The notes under the pieces: model-generated
Databases searched by the model: none
What the model was told of the DNA's origin: nothing
The model's input: the letters and a program-made list of their open reading frames with translations, nothing else
Shown here: piece by piece, positions 35,396-47,479 of the stretch
Position numbering within the stretch: the stretch's first letter is position 1
Layout of the letters: each line of letters begins with the position of its first letter
Translations under genes and position numbers: made by a program
Source of the DNA: Oasisia sp. SBJ-2009
Taxonomy: Eukaryota > Annelida > Polychaeta > Sabellida > Siboglinidae
Direction: 5' to 3'
DNA length: 64,000 bases
Assembly: GCA_964017155.1 (NCBI GenBank)
Contig: OZ024861.1
Span: 47,526,513 to 47,590,512 of the forward strand

Positions 35396-35554
35396 GATTT
35401 GGACCAAACCACTATTCCAAAATAGGGATGTGAAGTTGTCCCAACTTGACTTGTATAAAACGTATTACTCTGACCCTAACCCTAAACCTGACGCTAACCC
35501 TAAGCCTATCCCAAACTCACACCCCCATTTTGGAATAGTGGTTCGGTCCAAATC
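35396..35554. mobile_element. 159-bp MITE-like element with telomere-like core
   Basis: Imperfect 30-bp terminal inverted repeats (GATTTGGACCAAACCACTAT and inverse, one visible mismatch TTTGG/TTCGG) bound a short non-coding element. The core at 35471-35512 has several CCCTAA-type units (ACCCTAACCCTAAACC), the animal telomere motif. It lies in intron 1 of gene B. No clear target duplication recognised. Confidence 0.65.
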
Positions 35555-35736
35555 TGCCATGCACCGCCAAACTGACATAGTACTTAGTATCTTTCGACGT
35601 ATTTCCAACAGTGTCTGGCGTCGTTTTCCTTGTAATTCTCTAATGCACATGCGTCGAAACACTGTCGGTGCAATAATCCTACAACTACTTTGCCGACTTT
35701 AGATGCAATATACACTTCGTAAAATATTATTTATGA

Positions 35737-35737
<1 letters not shown>

Positions 35738-35803
<66 letters not shown>
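35738..35803. repeat. (AT)n microsatellite
   Basis: About 31 AT units in intron 1 of gene B. Confidence 0.95.
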
Positions 35804-35804
<1 letters not shown>

Positions 35805-35814
35805 ACATATTCAT

Positions 35815-36480
35815 TTGGTATAGCGCCAGAATGGCCCCCTCTCCATTTCTACTGCTCTTATCTCCACTGTAAAGGATCTTAAATCCTTCTCCCAACTCTC
35901 TTACGCTCTTGCCGGTCCACTTAGTTTCCCACACACATACGATTCCTATGTTCCTTCTTTGGCAAATCTCTACCAGCTCTCTCCGTCTCCCTGGCATCGA
36001 CCCCACATTCCAGTTCCGATCTTGACATTTCTTTCCACTACCTTCTTTAGCTGCGGCCATGGTCTCGGCAGTAGCCCTCGTCCATTTCTCATGTTAGCCG
36101 GGGGCTGCTGGCACGCGTCGCCTCGGAGGGACGCCCTTGCATTATTCGTCCATCGTCGAGATTCGGGCATTATTTTGTGGCAGATTTGTTATGATCGCAT
36201 GCCCTTCCTGACATCAACCACAGTTGTAAGCAGTGGGCCAGGCCTTTGATCTTTCTTGACTGCAGAGGTTCCCATTCAGGGTTAACTCCCCTAGCCCTTT
36301 TCTTGAACGAGTATGGCGGCAAGGCAGCTGAGGTTTTAAGTCAGAGTTTTCCTTCTCCTAGATAGGCTACCTTCCCTGGTTGATGAGCCCTATCTACCCG
36401 AAGCTCCTGGATTTGAGGCGCCAGATATTCCCGCCTTCGCCCCTTCTCCTGTCAGTATAAACGCCACAGGAAGGCCAGGA
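35815..36480 (-). pseudogene. LINE 5' end with endonuclease N-terminus
   Basis: On the - strand, 36060-35815 codes RNWNVGSMPGRRRELVEICQ, then IVCVWETKWTG and FKILYSGDKSSRNGEGAIL: the start of an RTE-type AP endonuclease (usual NVRS/N..SM, VQETK, G....GVG). The frame ends at the AT tract. The flank up to about 36480 looks like its 5' UTR. Confidence 0.65.
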
Positions 36481-36499
36481 GCTGGACTTGAGCCGTCAG

Positions 36500-38160
36500 A
36501 GGCTTTACTGTTACACATGCCATATGGTAGCATTTAGGAGCTTATCCCTAGTACACCTAGCAGGACACCTAGTATCTATCACGGACGTCGATCGGCGGGA
36601 ACGGGGGACGCGCTTTTCAGCGTGGGGGACAGTGATAGGAATTGTCCTCCCATGTTTCAGTTCAGAAAAATTGCGGGGTACCACTCCTCTCTCTTAAAAG
36701 CCGCTACATAGGATTAGTAGCTAGACAATAAATTCGCGATATGTGAAATTCCTACCACCCATTAGAAAATCGACTAGATAAATTGCTTATCTGGAGCCAG
36801 CCACCGCGCGCAACTTGATCTTACTTTAGTAAATAATCATCACGCCGGTCTAGCGCTTACATTTTTTCGGCGTTATAAACGTTCCGATTGACGTTTCTGC
36901 ACATGCGCGATAAATGTAAAATAATTAATGTGCAGCAATAGCAATTTATGGTACAAAACTACGGGTTGTTCGTTAGGATATATATAACCTCTCTGCAAAG
37001 TTATTTGTCGCAAAATAACATGTTTGTATAGCAAGCGTAAATCATGTGACTCTAGTGTATATGCGCCATAATCCGTGACGGTGATTTAAATAAACGTAAG
37101 ATATTATTGTATTGAACGACATTGTAAGCAACGCTTTACAGTAATCATCACAGGAGAGTTAACGAACAGCTCGTGGCATTTATACCAAATATGCTTTGTT
37201 GTTTCGCTGCACATTGGTGATTTTACATTTACAGCGCATGCGCAGAAGCCGTCAAGCGGAAAGTTTATACCGATCTAGAAAATGTAAACGCGACACCGGA
37301 CTGAGCCGCTGCCGGGCTCTATCAGTTTGTATCCTTGTGTTGATATTATTAGTAGGTTCTAGCCATCAACCACATTATAAATTATGAAATTTGTGTTTCT
37401 TTTCCACCCCTCACCCGTTTGATGCGTATCGCCTACGACAGAAGCGGCTGAATCCTCCACTTTGTGTAACGTATTCCCATTTGAGTGATGACAAATGTCT
37501 TTGCCAAAATGTAGCATTGGAATTTCTACACAGCATGGGCGTTGATCGGTGGTGGACGAAGGGAACACGTCCCCCACTGTTCAGCCTGAGGGGGACAGCA
37601 TAGGAAATGTCCCCCCACTTTTTCAGTTCATAAAAACAAATTTACAGGCATATATAGCGAAACTGATCACTCCCCTCTCTTCAAAGCCCTACATCGGTCA
37701 AGTAGTAAAATTAATATACGCGTTCAGATATCAACTTGCGACTACCCAGTGGAAAATTACTTGATAAATTACTTGGTTGGCCGCAACTTGATCGTAGTCC
37801 AGTAAATATTCATCATGGCGGGCTCTGTCACCCTTGTGTTGATATATTAATAGGCACTAGCCATCAAGCACATTTTAGATTATTATTTTTTTGTTTGCCC
37901 TGTCACCCCTTGGATTGCAGCCTGGTTGCCCTGGTGGATACTTATATCGCCTACGGCGGAACCAGCGGATTCCTGCACTTTGTGTAATTTAACCCCATTT
38001 ATGTGACGACACATTTCTTTGCCAAATGGTGGGATTGGAAGTCCTACACAGATACCCGTGTAACATCTGCATCTTGTCACCACGGACCTATATGCACATA
38101 AGTCCGTGTTGTCACTCTGTGAATCAGCCAAGCAGTTATGGGTCCAAAGTCTACCCTCCA
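36500..38160 (+). repeat. Dispersed repeat block, partner of 28700-29460
   Basis: Contains the inverse-orientation partners of 28700-29460, with internal repetition: ATCGGTGGTGGACGAAGGG-type, CACTTTGTGTAA, TCTTTGCCAAA and AATTACTTGATAAATTACTT segments occur two or three times. An (ACATGCGC) promoter-like stretch at 36890-37300 has no gene. Open frames here (37391-37987) have no recognised domain. Confidence 0.5.
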
Positions 38161-38404
38161 AATTTTCAGGGATTGGGGTGAGCCATGGCCCCTCTTAAAA
38201 TATACGTAGCCAACATAACTAGTATAAATAGTATAACATAAAGGCCTTTGTTTATTTTAGAATTAGCACCAGACCAAAAACGAATTATGTGTTCTATTTA
38301 TATTATATGCGTACATAAAAAATACAAAGCCTTTATTTATTTTAGAATTAGCACCAGACCAACATTATGAATTATATTTTATATTTGTATTATATACATA
38401 CATA

Positions 38405-38415
38405 AAAATACATAT

Positions 38416-38472
<57 letters not shown>
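38405..38472. repeat. (AT)n tract left of the palindrome
   Basis: TATATA run preceded by two direct copies of AAGCCTTTATTTATTTTAGA-like sequence (about 38241 and 38329). Confidence 0.9.
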
Positions 38473-38473
<1 letters not shown>

Positions 38474-38474
<1 letters not shown>

Positions 38475-38540
38475 ATTGGCTCGTCAACAGGATTAGAAGA
38501 ATATTCCCTCGGGACGTCGGTCCGTTTTAAAAGAGAGGGA

Positions 38541-38606
<66 letters not shown>

Positions 38607-38673
38607 TCCCTCTCTTTTAAAACGGACCGACGTCCCGAGGGAATATTCTTCTAATCCTGTTTACGAGCCAATC
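38474..38673. repeat. Near-perfect long palindrome with (TA)n loop
   Basis: Arms 38474-38546 and 38601-38673 are 73 bp each and exact complements except one base (GTTGACGAG versus GTTTACGAG). The spacer is a pure TA run, itself self-complementary, so the whole 200 bp can fold as one hairpin. The right arm continues into the dispersed repeat at 38640-39150, so an end of that repeat was copied in inverse. Confidence 0.93.
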
Positions 38674-39150
38674 GAAAAGCAAAGATAGCGACCATTTCGT
38701 TTTTAAATGGCCGACATAAAACACTATTTATGATTTTCGAAATATTCTTATTTCACAACTGTTATTTCTTTTAATCACATCGACGCTAATTACGTCGGCA
38801 ATAGGCAGCAGTACCCCTAACTGATCCATTTGCAAAACTCTGCATTGAAGCTCAGCCAATAAAATCGCTGATGTGCTGCCATGTGATCTAATCTTTGGTG
38901 ATTTCGGCCCCACACTGGTCGTTTTGCACTTTTGTCCAAAGACGAAATAACGTTTTGCGAACAATTCGGTGTCCGCCGAACAGGCACTATGAGGCTTGAT
39001 GGCGCAGCTCGACTACTAATCACAAGATGGCGCTAAGGGTACCGCCCAGGGCGGACACGTGACATGAAAACGACAGGTGATTAGCGGAGGGCGGCTTGTG
39101 CTGGACGAGAATAAATTCAAATCATTTGTCATTCTGTATTGCACAATAAG
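38640..39150 (+). repeat. Dispersed repeat, copy 2 of 3
   Basis: Forward copy of the block inverted at 4300-4850, with the CTCF-like motif TCACAAGATGGCGCTA at 39020-39035. Confidence 0.65.
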
Positions 39151-39589
39151 GCAAAGTTTGCCGTAACATTATCTGATAAAAAAGGGTATCCTGTTGAAAT
39201 TAGCTATTTCAAATTCTACCTAAAAGCCAATCAGTATCTGTACCCTATTCTGGGGTAAGGCCGCCCTGTCGGACCCGTCGGCAGCCCATACATTTACCAG
39301 GTGGAGTTGAGAAGCTGAACAGTGCTGTCATCTCGTGGAGTCTGGTTAATTAATTCTAACTTGAAACAATCCGGTAACCAAAGTTCTGTGAAAGGGAAAC
39401 ATTATTGCGTATGTTGTCAACTTTCAAAATGCTACCCTTGCAGGCAATTGACAGCACGCAGTTTATTTAGTAGCATTTACTGACAAACATCGCCTTCTCC
39501 GTTGTCCACCGCGTATGTATGTGTGTCATCCGTATCACTGTCGCCGACTGTTCATGACATATTCACATAGGCGTTTTACTTGACAGCCG

Positions 39590-40030
39590 TCTTGACATGT
39601 CGGCGCAATTATCGAACATCTCTCGTGCTGCATACTCAAATATATTTCGTTTTGCCAAAATACGAACAAGTCTGATAACTGCAGCATGCAAGACTCCATT
39701 CCCCGTCACATCACAGCTAGACTACGGGAACGCTGTCCTGTATGCATCTCCGACCGCCTCCTGCACCGACTTGAGATGGTGCAGCGCTCGGCAGCCAGAG
39801 TTGTGCTGCGGGTCAGGCGCGGTGAACCGCGAAGCATAACGGCCTCATTGTTCGAGCCAAGGCTCGATGGGTGTTGGGTTGCCGTATTATATTCTTTTAA
39901 TCATGTTGACGAGCTAATCGGAAGGTGGCCCACATTGAATACAAGCTACTCGTTAACGTTATTGTGTTTCGCTCTCGGCACGAGCGAACGCCAGATATGT
40001 TTAAATTGTGGCTATTTTGGATACTTCCGT
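39590..40030 (+). pseudogene. LINE ORF2 C-terminal fragment
   Basis: Codes MSAQLSNISRAAYSNIFRFA, then LRERCPVCISDRLLHRLEMV, RVVLRVRRGEPRSITAS and a damaged IEYKLL segment. Closest relative is 10150-10620 in gene A; a short deletion near 39700 and another near 39930 break the frame. Confidence 0.72.
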
Positions 40031-40096
40031 TCCCAAAAATATTTACGGCATTTTAGAAAATTATACAGCATTAGTTTTTGTTATTTGACATTTAAA

Positions 40097-40198
40097 ATGT
40101 CCTCTAGCCGTCGCTTTTTCACCACAGCAGAGGCAGCGCGTCAATTTCACGAATATGCAAACGAGCTTGACGATGTTGATTCCGACATTGAACGCGAG
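40097..40198 (+). CDS. Possible first coding exon of a transposon-like protein
   Basis: An ATG opens 34 codons (MSSSRRFFTTAEAARQFHEY, then acidic ELDDVDSDIERE), and a good donor GAG/GTGAGT follows at 40199. The acidic N-terminal style recalls piggyBac-type proteins, but the match is weak and no transposase exon is visible downstream. Could be chance. Confidence 0.22.
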
Positions 40199-40588
40199 GT
40201 GAGTTGGTGCAAATTTGGATTTAACGCCACGTAACCACGTAACCATGACAACGATGTGACACTGACAGTGACCTGTTCAGAAGCAATCAGGGGATGTAAA
40301 CAATAACAGTGTTTTGTGACGATTTGTAGTCTAGTCTGTTTATTAAAAATGATACTGCTAAAAAATTAACATATAAAAATATATATACCAGTGTATAGAT
40401 AATTTAATGTTCTTTTAAATAAACACAATTTGTATCAGTAAAAAAGAAGCATAAAAAGTTACACAGCAACAAAACATTTTGTTTACATAATATTTTTAAA
40501 ATGTCTTAGTGTCAATCAAGAAATGGTCAACATGTCTTTAAGTTACAACAACAGTTTTGACACCACTATGTAGGTACTTTTATTATCT

Positions 40589-40596
<8 letters not shown>

Positions 40597-40622
<26 letters not shown>
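40597..40622. repeat. Short (AT)n tract
   Basis: Thirteen AT units in AT-rich sequence; 40250-40740 shows no gene. Confidence 0.85.
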
Positions 40623-40623
<1 letters not shown>

Positions 40624-40739
40624 CATGCAATTGCGAGAATTTAATAATAAAGGCGCTAGAGCAAATCAATTGGCGCAAATATTTTTTTATGTAGGTCAAA
40701 TATATGAGGCTTCACGTTAAAATTAGCATCTATAATCCC

Positions 40740-41290
40740 AGGGGAATATTCTTCTAATTCTAACGTCCTGTTGACGGGCCAATCGAAAAGCAAAGATAGC
40801 GATCATTTTGATTTAAAATATTATTTATGATTTTGAAATAAATTCTTATTTCACAACTATTATTTATCTTATTCGCATCGACGCTAATTACGTCAGCACC
40901 AGGCAGCAGTACCCCTGACTGATCCACTTGCAAAATTCTGAATTGAAGCTCAGCCAATGAAATCGCTCATGAGCAGTATGGTTGCCATGTGATATAATTT
41001 TAAGTAAGTTTGCCCCACACTACTCTTTTTACAAGCAATTTTTGGGATATAGAAGAAAAATACAATTTTGTCCAAAGACGTAACGTTTTGCGAGTAATTC
41101 GGTGTTCGGCCGATAAGGCTGTGTGAGGCTTGATGGCGCAGCTCGACTATTAATCACAAGATGGCGCTAAGGGTACCGCCCAGGGCGGACACGTGACATG
41201 AAAACAACAGGTGATTAGCGGAGGGCGGCTTGTGCTGGACGATAATAAATTCAAATCATTTGCCATTCTATATTGCACAGTAAGGCAACG
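40740..41290 (+). repeat. Dispersed repeat, copy 3 of 3
   Basis: Forward copy of the block at 38640-39150, again with TCACAAGATGGCGCTA (41153-41168) and CACGTGACATGAAAAC. It passes directly into the intron-1 block of gene B. Confidence 0.65.
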
Positions 41291-42360
41291 TTTGCATCCG
41301 CGCTCTCTTGAGAATTACCCATCAATATTCCTTTAGAGAGCAATGGTGGTCTAATCACTCACCTTTTGCACGATGTGTACAGGTATTGTCAATACCAGAA
41401 TCACTGAGAGGTTATTCACAATTGTTTTGAATTGTTACGCTTTTTGCATTATCAGTTTGGTACACGAGGTCTAACACTATGTTTTTTCCTCCAGTCAATG
41501 TTCAGTAGTGTACGCAGGGATTTTAGTATGGGTACTTTTTAAAAGTACGTTTGAGAGGCAGTTTGGTCGTGTGATATGTTAGTAGTGTTTGCTACGTATT
41601 ATTATTATGTACTCTGTATTATGTTACCATTAATTTATTATTATTTGTTCACTGATGTTTCGATGATTAGGCCATCAGGTCAGGCGTTAGTAGTGGGTAT
41701 GATTGCTGTACAGCAATACAATGTCGTTAGCTGTTGGGTTGCCGTATTCATTTGCATATATTATACAGTTAGTTCACCATTGTTAGGGGTTTAGTCCAAC
41801 TTTTACATTTTACAGTATTTCGTTGGGTGGATCTAATACCCCAACCTTCCTGTTTGTACATGTATGTTTATGAGTAATCAACTTTTTAATTACGCCCCTA
41901 TTATGGCATTTATAACCTATCTCAAGCTCCTCGCCAGTTTAAGATTAACATTATTTTTAAAAAAATTACTCAGATTAATTGCGAATAATATAATACACAA
42001 AACCGTTCAGCCAGTGAATATAAGTTTAATGAACATAGTGTTTTATAATATAGTATTATCTGATAATAAATGTACATCAGTACAAATCCAATCAGCATCT
42101 CTACGCTATTCTGGGGTAAGGCCATCCTGTCGGACACATCGGCAGCCCATAAATCTATCCGGCGGAGTTGAGGTGTTGAAAAGCGCTGCCACCTCACGGA
42201 GTCGAACTAACTTGGAACATTACGGTAACCAATTTTGAAATCAAAATGTTATCGCATCTGTTGTCAAATATTTAAATGTTACCCTTGCAGGCGATTGACT
42301 GCACGCAGTTTACTTAGTGGCATTTATTGGCAAACATTACGGGTTTTCGAAATTAAGCAG
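41290..42360 (+). repeat. C1GALT1 intron-1 3' block of gene B
   Basis: Uninterrupted version of the block found split in gene A (11330-11787 and 15976-16189), in copy C (50270-51038) and inverted at 3540-4300. It ends in the acceptor AATTAAGCAG at 42360. The stretch with GCTGCCACCTCACGGAGTC lies at about 42180-42205. Confidence 0.78.
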
Positions 42361-43154
42361 ACATGTTCCAAATGGGATGTAAAAATGTAAATTGTGACAC
42401 AAACTGTATTGCAAATGTTCACGCACTCACTGAAATGAGGCGTAGCCAGCAATGGAATCATGTCGACACATCTGCTGTCATTAACAATTATCCTGTCGAA
42501 ATTTCAGACGAAGCCTCGTCGGAACCGAACCTCTACAATCGGGTGCGCGTGCTGTGCTGGGTGATGACGTCACAGGAGAATCTCTACACGAAGGCTGTAC
42601 ACGTGCGCGCCACATGGACGCGTCGTTGCAACAGAGTGTTGTTCGCGAGCGAGCACAAAGACGCCAGATTTCCAACGATCGACATCAACGTGAAACCGGG
42701 CAAAGAGCACCTGACAATGAAAACGATGAAGACGTTCGATTATGTCTATAAACACCATTATAACGACGCTGATTGGTTCATGAAGGCAGACGACGACACA
42801 TACGTCTTCGTCGAGAATCTCCGCTACTTCCTGTCGTATCAAAACGCATCCGAGCCGGTGTACTTCGGACATACATACATGCATGCCATGAAACAGGGGT
42901 ACAACCGCGGTGGACCAGGATACGTGGTCAGTCGGGAAGCGCTACGAAGGTTCGCCGCCAGAAAGAAAGGTTTATGCGATGACGATCTCGGCGCTGAAGA
43001 CATCACATTCGGAAGATGCATGGAATTGTTGAAGGTGGAAATTGGCTACACCACGGACTCAATGCATCGTAAACGATTCCACGTAGACCCAGCTATACTC
43101 TCGCCACGCTTGTTGGAACATGGAAACTACACTGGAAAGGATGGCGCCCTTCAA
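42361..43154 (+). CDS. C1GALT1: C1GALT1-like gene B, exon 2 (catalytic domain)
   Basis: Same length (794 bases) and phases as in gene A; starts after AATTAAGCAG and ends CTTCAA before GTAAGT. Key elements are present: VRVLCWVMTS, TWTRRCNRVLFAS with the conserved Cys, ADWFMKADDDTYVF, GPGYVVSREALRRF and EDITFGRC. Gene B differs from its paralogues at GYNRGGPGYV (Arg instead of Gly) and at KVEIGYTTDSM. Putative type II Golgi galactosyltransferase acting on GalNAc-O-Ser/Thr; with DDD and ED pairs intact it is probably active. Confidence 0.9.
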
Positions 43155-43567
43155 GTAAGTTATGACGTGTTCTCGTAGATATCACCTGGGTCACGATAAC
43201 GTCATTTAAAAATAATTATTTGCTACATAATTTAATGGCCTGATACTGATTTAGGCATGTAGAACTATTACTGTTCTTACTGTATGTGATAACTTCATTA
43301 ATTTGTTATTGTGATACAACAAAATTGTTATATGGATCCGTCGTAATGGTTTATTAAATACAATTTAATAAATAACACTGAAATATGGCAGTCATTAATA
43401 ATAAAAAATTAAACATGAAAGCCATTTTCACGACAATATACTGTCTAAACATTTGAAAAAGTCTCACTTTAATCTTTTTCTAATTTCAAACAAATACGTT
43501 ACTATATTCAAACGTGCTCTCTTGTTTGGGTTATAGCAATATGATGATTTTTGCCTTTCTATTGCAG

Positions 43568-43717
43568 GAACTTAATAGGCTCAACACCTATACAATCTCG
43601 CTCCACAAGTTGCAGCCGTACCAAATGTACGCAATCGAGTATCTGGTGTACCACTTAAAGACGTACGGCTCGGCACGTGCATATGGGAGGAAGAGGACGC
43701 CTATAAGAAGGAACTGA
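43568..43717 (+). CDS. C1GALT1: C1GALT1-like gene B, exon 3 (C-terminus)
   Basis: Follows a 413-bp intron, acceptor TTTCTATTGCAG at 43567. Codes ELNRLNTYTISLHKLQPYQM, AIEYLVYHLKTYG and a basic tail, with TGA at 43715-43717. Phase 0 junction and the YLVYHL signature support the model. One copy only of the acceptor unit that is amplified 24 times in copy C. Confidence 0.86.
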   Translation, partial: ELNRLNTYTISLHKLQPYQMYAIEYLVYHLKTYGSARAYGRKRTPIRRN

Positions 43718-44850
<1,133 letters not shown>

Positions 44851-44953
44851 ACTTATGAATTTTTATTAATTATTATTAATTATGTAAGTGTGTTGCTCTA
44901 AAGAAACTATCATTCACCTTGTCTAAATGAATTACATGTTAGTTTTCAACTCA

Positions 44954-45170
44954 GTTGCGTTGCGTTGCGTTGCGTTGCGTTGCGTTGCGTTGCGTTGCGT
45001 TGCGTTGCGTTGCGTTGCGTTGCGTTGCGTTGCGTTGCGTTGCGTTGCGTTGCGTTGCGTTGCGTTGCGTTGCGTTGCGTTGCGTTGCGTTGCGTTGCGT
45101 TGCGTTGCGTTGCGTTGCGTTGCGTTGCGTTGCGTTGCGTTGCGTTGCGTTGCGTTGCGTTGCGTTGCGG
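44954..45170. repeat. (TTGCG)n pentanucleotide array after gene B
   Basis: About 43 perfect units. Left flank CATGTTAGTTTTCAACTCAG as after gene A; right flank GAAGTAATACTGAGGATAT as at 19190. Confidence 0.97.
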
Positions 45171-45373
45171 CGAAGTAATACTGAGGATATTCTTCATTAT
45201 ACATTGGTCGCCTGATGGCAACATTGGCGTTGCATTGCACTTCCAAAGGAGATCATTCATTTAAATGGAGATAACGTTTTCATATAATACACCCAATAGA
45301 GTTAATACAAGTAACAATTTCCAAATATACTCAACTTTTAACCTCAGAATGTGACATTAAAGTGTAATTTGTT
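45171..45373 (+). repeat. Dispersed segment, copy of 19190-19390
   Basis: Same order of blocks as at 19190-19390 (AAGTAATACTGAGGATAT, TGGCAACATTGG, CAATTTCCAAATATACTCAA). It ends abruptly where exon 3 sequence begins. Confidence 0.75.
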
Positions 45374-45472
45374 TACCAAGTGTACGCCATCGAGTATCTG
45401 GTGTACCACTTAAAGACGTACCGCACGGCACAATCATTTGAGAAGGAGAGGACGCCTACAAGAAGGAACTGA
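45374..45472 (+). pseudogene. C1GALT1: C1GALT1-like exon 3 fragment
   Basis: Codes YQVYAIEYLVYHLKTYRTAQ and a basic tail, in frame to the normal TGA, but lacks the acceptor and the first 17 codons. Followed by the usual 3' flank until the GGGGT array. No exon 1 or 2 belongs to it. Confidence 0.85.
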
Positions 45473-45703
45473 ACGTTGCGCTGGCAGCATCGCCCGAGGC
45501 GAATGGATATTGCAGGTTTTAAAATGCAAATAACACAATACATCCACATTTTTACGGATCCCGTGCTAATATGTTCACGTCAAATGCTGTTTTGGAATTG
45601 ATTGATGAAATCACAAATGCTCAGGGCAGTTAAATCGTGATGTAGGTGCTTTTATTGGTCTAAAGACGTTTCACACCATGAGATGCTTACCAAAAAAATC
45701 GAG

Positions 45704-46139
45704 GGGTGGGGTGGGGTGGGGTGGGGTGGGGTGGGGTGGGGTGGGGTGGGGTGGGGTGGGGTGGGGTGGGGTGGGGTGGGGTGGGGTGGGGTGGGGTGGG
45801 GTGGGTGGGGTGGGGTGGGGTGGGGTGGGGTGGGGTGGGGTGGGGTGGGGTGGGGTGGGGTGGGGTGGGGTGGGGTGGGGTGGGTGGGGTGGGGTGGGGT
45901 GGGGTGGGGTGGGGTGGGGTGGGGTGGGGTGGGGTGGGGTGGGGTGGGGTGGGGTGGGGTGGGGTGGGGTGGGGTGGGGTGGGGTGGGGTGGGGTGGGGT
46001 GGGGTGGGGTGGGGTGGGGTGGGGTGGGGTGGGGTGGGGTGGGTGGGGTGGGGTGGGGTGGGGTGGGGTGGGGTGGGGTGGGGTGGGGTGGGGTGGGGTG
46101 GGGTGGGGTGGGGTGGGGTGGGGTGGGGTGGGGTGGGGT
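45704..46139. repeat. (GGGGT)n array with three GGGT slips
   Basis: About 87 units, perfect except for three places where one G is missing (near 45803, 45882 and 46041). Right flank TAACTTTATTTCCTCAT equals the right flank of the array ending at 57785. Strong G-quadruplex potential on the + strand. Confidence 0.97.
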
Positions 46140-46850
46140 AACTTTATTTCCTCATCCATATCCGTACGATGGAAGATATAATTCAAAAGTAATGCAGAAC
46201 ACATGAGGTGGTTACCAAAGAGCTGGTGTCGAGCTGGTCGCTCAGTAATTAAGCTCATTCCGTGAACTCCAGCGTATGTAATAATACATACATTAAGGTT
46301 ATATAATACAGACAGGGTAGTAGTGTCAGGTAACTTACAAGCTACTTATGAAATACAGGCATGATAGAAATTGTTTCATATTCTACTTATAACAAACGTG
46401 ATACCATATTTCAGAAAATAATACCTCAACTATTTGGTAACACATTTATACATAACATAAAAAGTAGAACATCAACTCATGAGATGCGCCACCTAGTGAC
46501 TAAACTTATCGTTAGTTAATTTTGTATTTCTTACGTTGGCAAGGAGGAATGTACAACTGCGGTGAAAGCATGTTAAAACAAATCTTCAAAAGACATATGT
46601 TTGGACATTGTCAGTATTGTCATTCACCTAATAAGCAAGCAAACCTGTCATATATAATAATTAATTAATTTACAACTTGTGTTTTTCAAACTCGCGTGAA
46701 CATTGCCATAGTTATGCCTTCTCTATAAGTACTGCAACTGTTCAAATTACCGGCCAATTGTTCTCGTGTACCAATCGAAAAGAACCCGATAAAATGTTCT
46801 TTGCCAGAACTGACAGGTTTTTAAATGCACAAAAACACCAAAATACATCC
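46140..46850 (+). repeat. Duplicated block downstream of pentamer array
   Basis: Aligns by eye with 57786-58430: TTCCTCATC, GAACTCCAGCGTAT, TTTCAGAAAATAATACCTCA, GATGCGCCACCTAG, TTACCGGC.AATTGTTCTC. No coding potential recognised in either copy. Confidence 0.82.
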
Positions 46851-47478
46851 ACATTTGTACGGATCCAATGTTAATACGTTCACGTCAAATGCTGTTTTGG
46901 AATTGATAGAGGAAATCACAAATGCTAAGGGCAGTTAAAATTAATTATGATGTCGGTGCTTTCGTTGATCTCAAAACATTTGACACCATGAGATGCTTAA
47001 ACAAAATTAATGTGGTGTTCGTGAAATAGCAAATGATTGAACTAAAAGCTAACTTTCCAACCGGACGCAATTTGTATATATTAACAGGTGAGTTTCAGTG
47101 TTCGTAGATTTTGCAAGTTTGGAGTCATGCAAGGGTGTGATTTAGGTATACGTTTACTTAGTATTATATTACTCCTATCTATAGGTTTCAAGATGAGTCA
47201 ACTTTATACTGCTGACACGAACCTGCATCACCAGTTGGTTCATGATGTATTCGTGACGCTAAACATGTTGTTCTTATCGATACAGTTTGTATTTATTCAG
47301 ATACGCTTTCTCGATGTATGTTTATACATGGACATGATGATTGTCTGAAATAAAATTATTTACTTATTAATTGTTATTAAGTATTATTAATTAATTATGC
47401 AAATGTTTTTTCTGTAAAGAAACTATCATTCAACTTGTTAAAATACGAATTTCATGTTAGCTTTCAATTAATTTGAAT
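46851..47478 (+). repeat. Orphan copy of C1GALT1 3' flank
   Basis: The 3'-UTR block without a gene in front, through CACGTCAAATGCTGTTTTGG, ATGGACATGATGATTGTCTG and AATAAA (about 47350), ending at the CATGTTAGCTTTCAATT flank of the next array. The open frame 47088-47348 here ends LYMDMMIV like that after gene B. Confidence 0.78.
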
Positions 47479-47479
47479 T

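Noticed and set aside
45704..46139. GGGGT array as a telomere
   Set aside because: Unique sequence continues on both sides and the array is one of several pentamer types at homologous internal sites.
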